From G020344215 sp039586575 (GTDB lineage Bacteria > Gemmatimonadota > Gemmatimonadetes > Palauibacterales > KS3-K002): 64,000 nt of DNA. Below the pieces are notes generated by a model. That model was not told the DNA's origin. It saw only the letters and a list, made by a program, of their open reading frames with translations, and searched no databases. The stretch covers positions 1 through 64,000 of the forward strand of contig JBDHKD010000037.1 of the NCBI GenBank assembly GCA_039586575.1, in the 5' to 3' direction. This document shows, piece after piece, positions 42,296-51,149 of the stretch. Position numbers and translations under genes: made by a program. The stretch's first letter is position 1; each line of letters starts with the position of its first letter.

Positions 42296-45117
42296 CCGCT
42301 ATGCGCGACGAGTACCTGGTGGTCCGCGGCGCACGCGAGCACAACCTCAAGAACATCGACATCCGCATCCCGCGTGGTGAGCTGACTGTGTTCACCGGGC
42401 TCTCCGGATCGGGCAAATCGAGCCTCGCTTTCGACACGATCTATGCGGAAGGCCAGCGGCGCTACGTGGAGTCGCTCTCCGCCTACGCGCGCCAGTTCCT
42501 CGGGCTGATGGAGAAGCCTGACGTCGACACGATCGAGGGCCTGTCACCGGCGATTTCGATCGAACAGAAGACGGCCGGGCGCAACCCGCGCTCCACGGTC
42601 GGCACGATAACCGAGATTTACGACTACCTGCGGCTGCTCTGGGCGCGCTGCGGCACGCCTCACTGTTCCGCCTGTGGGAAACCGGTGCAACGCCAGTCGC
42701 CGGAGCAGGTGGCCGATGCCGTGCTCGAGTGGCCGGGAAAGACCCGTATCGAAGTGCTCGCCCCCTTGGTCAGGGGTCGCAAGGGCGAGTTCAAGGACCT
42801 GTTCGAAAGGGCTCGTAAGGACGGCTTCGTCCGCGTCCGAGTGGACGGCGCGACGTACGATCTCAACGATCCGCCGAAGCTCAACCGCCGTATCAACCAC
42901 GACATCGCCATCGTCGTCGATCGCTTGAGCGTGCAGCCCGGCGACCGAGCGCGGCTCACCGATTCCATCGAGATCGCGCTGCGCACCGCCGACGGCGTGG
43001 TGCAGATCGATCGTTACGGCCCTGCCGACGAGCCGACGAGCCATCTCTTCAGCGAGCGCTACGCCTGCCCTGACTGCGGGGTCGGCTTGCCGGAGCTCGA
43101 GCCGCGGCAGTTTTCCTTCAACTCGCCCTACGGAGCATGCCCGACCTGCAACGGTCTGGGGCTGCGCAAGGTCGCAAACCCGGACCTCATGCTCGCCGAC
43201 GACCGACTTTCGCTGCTGGAGGGCGTCCTCATTCCCTGGGGTTCACCGGTCGGCTTCCTGCGCAAGCGCGTGATCGAGCCGCTGGCCGAGCGATACGACG
43301 TTCATGCAAATACTCCGTGGGCGGAGCTGCCCGAGGCCATGCGCCAGGAGGTGCTTGTCGGTTCCGCGGAACTCGATTGGGAGGGCGCCGTCGCGCGGTT
43401 GGAGCGGCGCTACCACGAGACGGCGAGCGAGCGGCTCCGCGCCCGGCTGGCCGAGTTCATGTCCGACTCCGTCTGTTCCGAGTGTGGCGGGAGCAGGCTG
43501 CGCCGGGAAGCACTGGCGGTGAGCTTCGAGGGCAAGTCGATCGGCGAGGTCGTCGACATGACCGCGGCGCGGGCCGCCGAGTTCTTCGCTGGCCGCAAGT
43601 CTTACTTCGAGGACGCCGTCGCCGGTCCGATTCTCAGGCAAGTCCTCGAACGGCTGCGGTTCTTGGGGGATGTGGGTGTCGACTACCTGACGCTGGGTCG
43701 AGGAGCCGAAAGCCTCGCAGGCGGCGAAGCCCAGCGTATCCGGCTGGCGACACAGATCGGCTCCAAGCTGGTCGGTGTTCTCTACATCCTGGACGAACCG
43801 TCGATCGGGCTTCACCAACGCGACAACGGGCGGCTGCTGGAGACACTCGAGTCGCTCCGCGATCTCGGCAACACGGTCATCGTGGTGGAGCACGACGAAG
43901 CCACGATCCGCCGCGCCGACCACGTCGTCGATCTCGGGCCGGGCGCCGGTCGTGCCGGCGGCGAAGTCGTCGTGGAGGGCAGCCTGAACGACGTGCTGGC
44001 CTCCCAGCGTTCGCTGACCGGTGCCTACCTGCGCGGCGAGCGGAGAATCGAGGTGCCGCTAGCAAGGTGTTCGGGCAATGGCGAGAAGCTCGTAATCCGG
44101 GGCGCCCGCCAATACAACCTCAAGAACATCGATGTCGAGCTGCCGCTCGGCTGCTTCATATCCGTCACGGGCGTCTCCGGCTCGGGCAAGTCCACGCTGA
44201 TCGAGGAGATCCTATACCGGGAGCTGGCGCGCCGCCTCTATCGTTCGCGCCTGATCCCCGGCGCGCACGACGGCATCGAAGGTCTCGAGTGCATCGACAA
44301 AGTCATCGACGTCGATCAGTCGCCGATCGGCCGGACGCCCCGCTCGAATCCAGCCACCTATACCGGCGTCTTCACGCCGATCCGCCAGCTGTTCGCCCAG
44401 CTACCGGAGTCCCGCATTCGCGGCTACGAGCCGGGGCGCTTCAGCTTCAACGTCAAAGGCGGTCGCTGCGAGGCCTGCCAGGGTGATGGGCTGGTCAAGA
44501 TCGAGATGCACTTCCTGCCCGACGTCTACGTACCCTGCGAGGTCTGCCGCGGCCGGCGCTACAACCGCGAAACGCTCGAGGTCTTCTACAAGGGCAAGAG
44601 CATCGCAGATGTGTTGGCGATGACGGTCGACGAAGCGCTCGAGTTCTTCGAGCCGATCCCAACGGTGCGGCGAAAACTCGAGACCCTGCGCGACGTCGGC
44701 CTCGGCTACATCACCCTCGGACAAAGTTCCACGACTCTGTCCGGCGGCGAAGCGCAACGGGTCAAGCTCGCCACCGAGCTCTCGAAGGTGCAGACCGGAC
44801 GAACGCTGTATATCCTGGACGAGCCTACCACGGGTCTCCATTTCGAGGACATACGAATGCTGCTGGATGTGTTGCACCGGCTGGTCAAGCGTGGCAACAC
44901 CGTGGTGGTGATCGAGCATCAGCTCGACGTGATCAAGACAGCGGATTGGATCATCGATCTCGGCCCGGAGGGCGGAGACGAGGGCGGAGAGGTGGTTGCG
45001 GCGGGCACGCCCGAGCAGGTAGCGCAGGTGAAGGCCAGCCTGACAGGCCGGTTCCTGCGGCCACTGCTCAGGAGCAACAACAAGAAGCGACGGGAGGCCC
45101 AACATGTCGGACGCTGA
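42292..45117 (+). CDS. uvrA: excinuclease ABC subunit UvrA
   Basis: UvrA recognises helix-distorting DNA damage in nucleotide excision repair. The 941-residue protein has two ABC modules: the first Walker A GLSGSGKSSLAFDT near residue 40 and the second GVSGSGKSTLIEE. It keeps paired cysteine motifs for zinc (CSACGKP, CPDCG with CPTCNG, CSECGG, and CEACQGDG with CEVCRG), and both signature motifs (ESLAGGEAQRIRL and LSGGEAQRVKL). uvrB and uvrC are not in the window. Confidence 0.98.
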   Translation: MTAMRDEYLVVRGAREHNLKNIDIRIPRGELTVFTGLSGSGKSSLAFDTIYAEGQRRYVESLSAYARQFLGLMEKPDVDTIEGLSPAISIEQKTAGRNPRSTVGTITEIYDYLRLLWARCGTPHCSACGKPVQRQSPEQVADAVLEWPGKTRIEVLAPLVRGRKGEFKDLFERARKDGFVRVRVDGATYDLNDPPKLNRRINHDIAIVVDRLSVQPGDRARLTDSIEIALRTADGVVQIDRYGPADEPTSHLFSERYACPDCGVGLPELEPRQFSFNSPYGACPTCNGLGLRKVANPDLMLADDRLSLLEGVLIPWGSPVGFLRKRVIEPLAERYDVHANTPWAELPEAMRQEVLVGSAELDWEGAVARLERRYHETASERLRARLAEFMSDSVCSECGGSRLRREALAVSFEGKSIGEVVDMTAARAAEFFAGRKSYFEDAVAGPILRQVLERLRFLGDVGVDYLTLGRGAESLAGGEAQRIRLATQIGSKLVGVLYILDEPSIGLHQRDNGRLLETLESLRDLGNTVIVVEHDEATIRRADHVVDLGPGAGRAGGEVVVEGSLNDVLASQRSLTGAYLRGERRIEVPLARCSGNGEKLVIRGARQYNLKNIDVELPLGCFISVTGVSGSGKSTLIEEILYRELARRLYRSRLIPGAHDGIEGLECIDKVIDVDQSPIGRTPRSNPATYTGVFTPIRQLFAQLPESRIRGYEPGRFSFNVKGGRCEACQGDGLVKIEMHFLPDVYVPCEVCRGRRYNRETLEVFYKGKSIADVLAMTVDEALEFFEPIPTVRRKLETLRDVGLGYITLGQSSTTLSGGEAQRVKLATELSKVQTGRTLYILDEPTTGLHFEDIRMLLDVLHRLVKRGNTVVVIEHQLDVIKTADWIIDLGPEGGDEGGEVVAAGTPEQVAQVKASLTGRFLRPLLRSNNKKRREAQHVGR

Positions 45118-45796
45118 GCATCGCCGCGAGCCCAAGTACCTGCTTCGCCCTTTCGAGGCCTACGCACTGCCGCGCATGGCGGCGGCGCTGCCCAGGTGGG
45201 TGCTCCCGGATCACATGACGGCACTCGGCACTCTATCCGCCTTGGCGATCGGTATCTGCTACGCGCTCTCGGGCCGCAGCGCCAACTACTTGTGGGCGGC
45301 GAACGTCCTCTGGGTGGTGAACTGGGTGGGCGACAGCCTCGACGGCACGCTGGCCCGCGTGCGCCGCATCGAGCGGCCGCGCTACGGCTACTATCTCGAC
45401 CATACCGTCGACATGTTCGCTGCAGCGTTCATCTGCCTCGGTCTCGGCTTCTCACCGTATCTGTTGCTGTCGGTGGCGCTGATGATCTTGATCGCCTTTT
45501 ATCTGATGTCTATCAACGTCTACCTCGAGACGTTTGTGTTGGGGACCTTCCAGTTCGGTTACGATTACATCGGGCCGACCGAAGTACGCGTCATCCTGAT
45601 CCTGGCCGGTAGCACGCTGGCGCTGGGCTTCGAGCCGGTACTCGACTTGCGAGGCGTGCCGTTTGGAACCCTCGACCTGTTCGGATTGATCGGCGTCGCC
45701 ATCATGCTGGCGCTGCTCGTGCGACGGATCGTCGGCAACCTGTCACAGCTGGCGCGGCTCGAACCAGCGAACGTGGTGAGGGAGGCGGGTGAGTAG
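45104..45796 (+). CDS. CDP-alcohol phosphatidyltransferase family protein
   Basis: The 230-residue integral membrane enzyme has the CDP-alcohol signature DG-x2-AR ... G-x3-D-x3-D (DGTLARV through GYYLDHTVD), with about six membrane segments. It displaces CMP from a CDP-alcohol to make a phospholipid or similar, but the partner alcohol cannot be read from sequence. It overlaps uvrA by 14 bases. Confidence 0.88.
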   Translation: MSDAEHRREPKYLLRPFEAYALPRMAAALPRWVLPDHMTALGTLSALAIGICYALSGRSANYLWAANVLWVVNWVGDSLDGTLARVRRIERPRYGYYLDHTVDMFAAAFICLGLGFSPYLLLSVALMILIAFYLMSINVYLETFVLGTFQFGYDYIGPTEVRVILILAGSTLALGFEPVLDLRGVPFGTLDLFGLIGVAIMLALLVRRIVGNLSQLARLEPANVVREAGE

Positions 45797-45839
45797 TGGG
45801 CGGATCCGGGGCTTTCGAGAATGAGGTCGGGTTGAACCC

Positions 45840-46415
45840 ATGACGCTCTTCGAGTATCTCGGCGTACTGATATCAGTGGTGATGGGTCTCGGGATTACCC
45901 ATCTGCTCATCGGCGCCAGCAAGGTGATACAGCATCGGGATTCGGTTCGCTTCTACTGGGTCCACGCCGTTTGGACCATGAACATGCTGATCTACATCCT
46001 GGTGATCTGGTGGGGGATGTTCTGGTGGAGCTCACTCCAGGAATGGACGTTCTTCAATTTCCTGTTCGTCACTCTCTACGCCATCGTGTTGTTCCTTCTA
46101 GCTGCGATGCTCTATCCCTGGGAAATCCCAACCGACTTCGATTACGAGCGACATTTCCTCAAGAACCGCACCTGGTTCTTCGGCCTGTTTACTGTGGCTT
46201 GGTGCGTCGATGTCGTTGAGACGACGCTCAAAGCAGGGATGGGCCTCAGAGAACTTCCACAGGGATATCTATTCTTCATTTTCAGTGTGGTCGCGCTCAG
46301 CGTGGTGGGCGCACTCTCGAGCAGTAAACGATACCACGGGTTCTTCGCGGTGAACTGGTTTCTGATGATCCTGATCTACCTCGGGGCGACCACGCTGGCG
46401 CGGATCGCGGCGTAG
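45840..46415 (+). CDS. hypothetical six-transmembrane protein
   Basis: This 191-residue protein has about six membrane segments and several Trp/Phe-rich helices (VIWWGMFWWSS, FFNFLFVTLYAIVLFLL). I recognise no characterised family and no catalytic motif. A polar segment (PTDFDYERHFLKNR) is the most distinctive feature. It has lower GC3 than its neighbours and begins the accessory stretch after uvrA. Confidence 0.7.
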   Translation: MTLFEYLGVLISVVMGLGITHLLIGASKVIQHRDSVRFYWVHAVWTMNMLIYILVIWWGMFWWSSLQEWTFFNFLFVTLYAIVLFLLAAMLYPWEIPTDFDYERHFLKNRTWFFGLFTVAWCVDVVETTLKAGMGLRELPQGYLFFIFSVVALSVVGALSSSKRYHGFFAVNWFLMILIYLGATTLARIAA

Positions 46416-46420
46416 CGGCC

Positions 46421-47149
46421 GTGGATCCGCATGCCATGACCCCACATGGCCGCGCTCTGCGCGCTTACTTCGACGGCGAGGTCTCGGCTCGGCTCGTCGT
46501 CCGGCGTGATGATGGGTACGAGGTTTCCTTGCCGGCGAGCCACTTCTTTCGCGAAGCTTTGGAATTCTCCCCGATCGAGATCGCGGCGCTCGAACGCTGC
46601 CGGGGCCACGTGCTCGATGTAGGCGCAGGTTCCGGGCTTCACAGCCTCGTCCTGCTGTCCGGCGGACGGACGGTCACCGCGATCGACATCAGCAGCCACG
46701 CGGTCGAGATCATGGTGCAGCGTGGAATACCGGACGTGCGTTGCGCCGACATCTTCCAGTTCCGAGGTGGTCCTTTCGATACCCTGTTGATGTTGGGTCA
46801 TGGGATCGGGATTGTCGAAGACCTGCAGGGTTTGAGTCGCTTCCTCTCCCATGCCGGTGAGCTCACCCGCCCGGGCGGACAACTGTTGCTCGACTCACTG
46901 GATGTGCGTCAGACCGACGACCCCCGCCATCTGGCCTACCAGGAGGCGAATCGAAGAGCAGGGCGCTATCTTGGAGTGACTCGCCTCCAGTTCGAGTACG
47001 CGGGAGAGAGCGGGCCCTACTGTGGATGGCTACACGTAGACCCGCAGACCCTGCGGGAGCACTCCGAGCCGGGGGGCTGGGGATGCGAGATCGTCCTTCA
47101 ACAGGACGGCGGTGATTACTTGGCCTGCCTCACTCGAGGAGGACAGTGA
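46421..47149 (+). CDS. class I SAM-dependent methyltransferase
   Basis: The 242-residue protein has the SAM motif HVLDVGAGSGLHSLVLL, TAIDISSHAVEI and the later RPGGQLLLDSLDVR strand. The substrate is not evident. GTG 46421 or ATG 46436 could start it; neither has a strong Shine-Dalgarno. It overlaps the following HhH gene by GTGA, suggesting one transcript. Confidence 0.83.
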   Translation: MDPHAMTPHGRALRAYFDGEVSARLVVRRDDGYEVSLPASHFFREALEFSPIEIAALERCRGHVLDVGAGSGLHSLVLLSGGRTVTAIDISSHAVEIMVQRGIPDVRCADIFQFRGGPFDTLLMLGHGIGIVEDLQGLSRFLSHAGELTRPGGQLLLDSLDVRQTDDPRHLAYQEANRRAGRYLGVTRLQFEYAGESGPYCGWLHVDPQTLREHSEPGGWGCEIVLQQDGGDYLACLTRGGQ

Positions 47150-47433
47150 CGGTGACGAACTCATCACAGTCGAGAGAGCTACGACGGATTCCTGGTGTCG
47201 GCCCAAGTCTGGCATGTGACCTTCATGATGTCGGTGTCCGCCGTGTCGAGGACCTTCGTGGTGCCGACCCGGAGCGATTGTATCGGCAGCTTTGCTCGCT
47301 GCGCGGTAGCGCCGTCGATCGTTGTGTCCTCTACGTTTTCCGCTGCGCCGTGTACTTCGCCAGCCACGTAGAGCACGACCAGGAGCTACTGAAGTGGTGG
47401 AACTGGAAGGAGAATCCAGACTCGACCCGCTGA
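47146..47433 (+). CDS. small helix-hairpin-helix protein (Cdd1-like)
   Basis: The 95-residue protein contains one helix-hairpin-helix motif (LRRIPGVGPSLACDLHDVGV) and resembles the 'pathogenicity locus' Cdd1 family of small DNA-associated proteins. Its function is unknown. It overlaps the methyltransferase (GTGA) and the glycosyltransferase-like gene (40 bases). Confidence 0.75.
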   Translation: MTVTNSSQSRELRRIPGVGPSLACDLHDVGVRRVEDLRGADPERLYRQLCSLRGSAVDRCVLYVFRCAVYFASHVEHDQELLKWWNWKENPDSTR

Positions 47434-48671
47434 CGGGCCCTTTCGACATCCCTCGGGCTGTCATCGATTGGCTGGCTCGCTCACCGGCGCGAGCCTTCGT
47501 CATCATCTTTCTCCTAGCTTTCGCGATCCGCGGCTTTCTTCTGACCAAGGTTCCGGACCGCTACGTCCTCCCGCATACGCGTTGGGAGCTGGAAGCCGTG
47601 GCTTACTCGCTGGCTCGACATGGCCAGTTCGCGGATCCGTACGTCGTCCCCACTGGGCCGACCGCCCATCTGCCGCCGATCATGCCGGCCACCATTGCCC
47701 TGGTCTGGCGCCTGTTCGGGATGGGCCTGGCGGCTGGTTACGCGGCTTGGATTCTGAGGATCGCCAGCTACTGCGCCATGTACGCCATGCTCCCCTGGCT
47801 GGCTGGCCGGCTCGGTGTAGGGAAGCAAGCCGGCGTGCTCGCCGGCATCGCCGGCGCTTTTGTCGCCGTTTGGCCGGGGTACGGCGAGGCGCTCACGGCC
47901 ATCCTGCTGGGCCTGCTGCTGGTCGCTTTTCTGCGGCGTTGGACGGCGGGGCGCGGCTCGGCGGCCGGTTCGTTTCTGCTCGGAGCGGGAGCCGCGGTGA
48001 CATTCCATCTGCAGCCGGCTCTTCTGCCGGTGGTGCTGGGTTGCATGGCCTTCGAGCTGTGGTGGAGCGAAGATCGGCGGAAGTGGGCGTTCTCAGCGCT
48101 GATGGCCCTGGGTATCGTGGTCGCCTGCGTCCCCTGGGGCTGGCGGAACTACGCGAGGTTCCACGAGGTCTTCTTCATCCGCAGCAATCTGGGTCTCGAG
48201 CTGCGCATGGGTAACCACGAGGGCGCCGCCGCCGCCATGGACGTGATGGACGTGCGGCAGCAGCACCGCCATCCGCGCGTGCAGGAGGCGGAGGCACTGA
48301 AACTCCGGGAACTGGGTGAGGTCGAGTACATGCGGGAGGCCGGGCGCGAGGCCCTGGGGTGGGTCACGACCCATCCGGCCGAGTTTCTGCGCCTGACATC
48401 CTCACGCGTGATTCACACCTGGTTCGGGCCTTTGCACGAGCCACCCGTCGCCGCCGGATTCACCGCGCTCACGCTTCTGGCCTTATTGGGTGCATGGCGA
48501 ACCCTTCCGGGGATGGCGATCCCGGCGCGGGCGGCGCTCTTGATACCTCTAGCGACGTATCCGCTCATCTACTATGTCGTTGCCTACATGCCCCGCTATC
48601 GAGTACCCATCGAGTGGATCTTGCTCGTGTTCGCAGGCGCCGCGGTCTGGCGCTGGATCGAGCGGCAGTGA
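47394..48671 (+). CDS. polytopic membrane glycosyltransferase-like protein (GT-C/ArnT type)
   Basis: The 425-residue protein has about nine membrane segments and a first luminal loop of GT-C type (KVPDRYVLPHTRWELEAVA, then RHGQFADPYV). Such proteins use polyprenyl-phosphate sugars to glycosylate lipid or protein on the periplasmic side. Neither donor nor acceptor can be inferred. The likely start is GTG 47394 or 47397 inside the HhH gene. Confidence 0.75.
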   Translation: MVELEGESRLDPLTGPFDIPRAVIDWLARSPARAFVIIFLLAFAIRGFLLTKVPDRYVLPHTRWELEAVAYSLARHGQFADPYVVPTGPTAHLPPIMPATIALVWRLFGMGLAAGYAAWILRIASYCAMYAMLPWLAGRLGVGKQAGVLAGIAGAFVAVWPGYGEALTAILLGLLLVAFLRRWTAGRGSAAGSFLLGAGAAVTFHLQPALLPVVLGCMAFELWWSEDRRKWAFSALMALGIVVACVPWGWRNYARFHEVFFIRSNLGLELRMGNHEGAAAAMDVMDVRQQHRHPRVQEAEALKLRELGEVEYMREAGREALGWVTTHPAEFLRLTSSRVIHTWFGPLHEPPVAAGFTALTLLALLGAWRTLPGMAIPARAALLIPLATYPLIYYVVAYMPRYRVPIEWILLVFAGAAVWRWIERQ

Positions 48672-48682
48672 GAGGGCGTGAG

Positions 48683-49534
48683 ATGAACCAGGGGAATCCA
48701 GGAAAGAGCGTGCTGATCACAGGTGCGTCGACGGGCATCGGCGCCGCCTGCGCACTGCAATTGGACGAGAAAGGCGTTCGCGTGTTCGCCGGCGTGCGGA
48801 AGGAGTCTGACGGCACATCCTTGAAACGGAGCGCCTCGAGCAGGCTTACACCCGTTCCGATCGACGTCACCAGCCCCGAGACGATCGCAGCGGCACGCCG
48901 GGCGGTTGCCGATGCCGTCGGTGCTGAGGGCCTGGCCGGGCTGGTGAACAACGCGGGCGTCTACTTTGGCGGTCCGCTCGAGTTCTCCTCGATCGACGAG
49001 GTGCGGGAGACATTCGAGGTCAACCTGTTCGGTGTGATCGCGGTCACCCAGTCGTTCCTTCCGCTTCTCCGCACCGCCAGAGGTCGGATCGTCAATATGA
49101 GCTCGCTCAGCGGTGTGTTCGCGCTCCCGTTCCTCGGCCCGTACGCGGCAAGCAAGTTCGGCCTGGAAGCCATCTCGGACTCTCTGCGTGTAGAGTTGAG
49201 ACCGTGGGGTATCTCGGTTGCGGTCGTGGAACCCGGGGTGGTGGATACACCGATGCGAGAGAAAGTCATCGCGACCTTGAGGAAAGCGCGCGAGGCGTAT
49301 CCGCCCGAGGCGCGTGAGCTCTATGGCCCGATCTTCGGATTGTCGGAACGCCGGCAGGAGCGTGGCATCCGGGCGGAGCGGGTCGCCGTGGCGGTCGAGC
49401 ATGCTCTATTCGCTCGACGTCCCAAGCGCCGATACCTGGTGGGAGCGGAGGCGAAATCCGTTCCTGTCTTTCGAATGCTGCCCGATGGGTTCCGCGACTG
49501 GCTCATCGCCAAGCATCTACCGAAGTATGGTTAG
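48683..49534 (+). CDS. short-chain dehydrogenase/reductase
   Basis: The 283-residue SDR has the cofactor motif TGASTGIG (13-20), NNAG, the catalytic Ser in VNMSSLSG and YAASK. The classical C-terminal extension is present (PDGFRDWLIAKHL). The substrate is unknown. ATG 48683 is preferred because the frame upstream codes for nothing recognisable. Confidence 0.9.
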   Translation: MNQGNPGKSVLITGASTGIGAACALQLDEKGVRVFAGVRKESDGTSLKRSASSRLTPVPIDVTSPETIAAARRAVADAVGAEGLAGLVNNAGVYFGGPLEFSSIDEVRETFEVNLFGVIAVTQSFLPLLRTARGRIVNMSSLSGVFALPFLGPYAASKFGLEAISDSLRVELRPWGISVAVVEPGVVDTPMREKVIATLRKAREAYPPEARELYGPIFGLSERRQERGIRAERVAVAVEHALFARRPKRRYLVGAEAKSVPVFRMLPDGFRDWLIAKHLPKYG

Positions 49535-49577
49535 CCGAAAAGTCGTGCAACGGTTCCAATTGAGAGAAGGAGGGAGT

Positions 49578-50022
49578 ATGCGATCGCGAAGTGTAGCGTC
49601 CCTGCCAATCGCGGTGCTCGCCGGGTGTCTGCTGTGCGCCTGTAGCGCACCGGAGAGTCGCCAGCCGCAGGATCTGGCCGAGCAGATGCAGGCGGCGGAT
49701 GGACGCCCAGGCGCTGGCGTCGCTGTACACCGAGGACGCCATGTTACTGCCACCCGGCGGTGACTTCGTGTCAGGCCGGGAGGCGATCCAGGGGTTCTGG
49801 CAAGCAGTCATGGACGCCGGCGTCGCCGAGGCGCGACTGACCGTCGAGGAAGCTGAAGGGCTGGGTGACACGGCTTGGGAGGTGGGCCGTTACGCACTTC
49901 ACGATGCGGCCGGTGCTCTGATCGACGAGGGCAAGTATATCGTGATCTGGAAGAGTACCGATGCCGGGTGGCGGCTCCATCGGGACATCTGGAACAGCAG
50001 TGTTCCGTCGTCCTCAGAATGA
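49578..50022 (+). pseudogene. DUF4440/SnoaL-like lipoprotein broken by a small frameshifting deletion
   Basis: ATG 49578, behind AGAAGGAGGG, encodes a lipoprotein signal (LPIAVLAGCLLCACSAPES) ending near residue 40 in QDLAEQMQAAD. The SnoaL/NTF2-like domain (DAQALASLYTEDAMLLPPGG through WRLHRDIWNSS) continues from 49699 in the +1 frame. In intact relatives the two are joined by about a dozen residues (an N-x-x-F/W-x-x-A-F-N-x-GD helix), missing here. So roughly 35-40 bases look deleted, with loss of frame. The second part may be translated alone from ATG 49699 as a cytoplasmic 107-residue protein. Confidence 0.72.
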
Positions 50023-50474
50023 TCGCTGGGGCGGTTTACCGCGGGTACTACAACACCTCCCCGGAGTGCTGGGGGATGTACACCGAGGCGCTAGGCGCTG
50101 AATACGGCAATGACCTGCTGTTCGGGCAGGCCCATCAGTTGACCGTCGACAGCCACGCGGTGCAGCACGCTGGAGGGCAGCACCCGGACAAGTCGATCGC
50201 CATTCACCTGTGCGGGCTCTATCTCGTGCTGCACCGCGGGCTCCGTCCCACGCGCGTGCCCCCGCTGCTTCAGCGTCTCTCGGATACGGTTCAGGTGTGG
50301 CCTCACTTTCCGCCACCCACTGACCGTGGTGCTCTAGCGGTCGGCGCTGTCGCACATTCCGACTCGGTCGCCGCCCATATGGAGAGGGTGCGGGAGTGGG
50401 CTGCATCCGTGTGGGGCGCCTGGTCGCAATACCATTCCGACGTGGCGGATTTCGTCGGACGTCATGTCAGGTAG
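50019..50474 (+). CDS. DUF5946-like protein, probably lacking its N-terminal CPxC segment
   Basis: The 151-residue protein starts at ATG 50019, overlapping the previous stop (ATGA). It contains YYNTSPECW, HQLTVDSHAVQHAGG and SIAIHLCGLYLVLHRG, which I recognise as the DUF5946 pattern. Full-length members begin with a Cys-Pro-x-Cys metal-binding segment about 15 residues earlier; that is absent here. Function of the family is unknown. Confidence 0.6.
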   Translation: MIAGAVYRGYYNTSPECWGMYTEALGAEYGNDLLFGQAHQLTVDSHAVQHAGGQHPDKSIAIHLCGLYLVLHRGLRPTRVPPLLQRLSDTVQVWPHFPPPTDRGALAVGAVAHSDSVAAHMERVREWAASVWGAWSQYHSDVADFVGRHVR

Positions 50475-50519
50475 GCGCCCGCGATCGGGAAGACCGCGGG
50501 TTTGAACGGAGATGATGCC

Positions 50520-51032
50520 ATGGCATTCGCTTCGCTGCTCGAAGAGACGCTGGAGGCGTGGACAGATGTCCGGCAGGGGTTGATCGAAGAGGTCGAGAAC
50601 ATCCCTGCCGATCGCTTCGATTTCCGGCCGGCGCCGGAAGTGAAGAGTGTGGCGGAGTTGGTCCAGCACATCCTGGAGGTCGCGCTGATGATGACGGGCG
50701 AGCTGACGCGCCCCGACACCGATTTCCGGCGCGCCCCCTGGCCCGAGCTTCTGGATCTCTACGCCTCACACGTGAAGGTCGCGAATTCCAAGGCGCAGCT
50801 GCTTGGGCTGCTCGGCAGCTCGCTGGCGGAGGCGGAGCTAAGTTTCCGCGAGGCGGGCGAGCTGCACATGCTGCAGTTCATCACACGGTTCGACGGCCAG
50901 GCGGGGACGCGGCTCGCCTGGCTGCACCATGGGATTGCGCAGGAGATGTATCACCGGGGGCAGCTGGTCCTCTACGAGCGATTGATGGGGATCGAGCCGG
51001 CGCTGACGCGCCGGATTCGTACGGGCTCCTAG
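50520..51032 (+). CDS. DinB family protein
   Basis: The 170-residue four-helix protein has metal-ligand histidines in VQHILEVA and in LHHGIAQEMYHRGQL, the DinB/YfiT pattern for a metal-dependent hydrolase or thiol transferase. ATG 50520 follows GGAGATGATGCC and is preferred over TTG 50502. Members of the family act in stress and detoxification; the specific substrate is unknown. Confidence 0.82.
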   Translation: MAFASLLEETLEAWTDVRQGLIEEVENIPADRFDFRPAPEVKSVAELVQHILEVALMMTGELTRPDTDFRRAPWPELLDLYASHVKVANSKAQLLGLLGSSLAEAELSFREAGELHMLQFITRFDGQAGTRLAWLHHGIAQEMYHRGQLVLYERLMGIEPALTRRIRTGS

Positions 51033-51149
51033 CACGTTTGGAAGTCGGGCAAACGTCCGTCCTTGCCGTGGCTGGCGGCGGCCCACAGTATGTTGAGTCG
51101 TGCACCGCCATGAATCTCCGACAGTTCAGGTGGCCCAGAGGAGGTTTCC

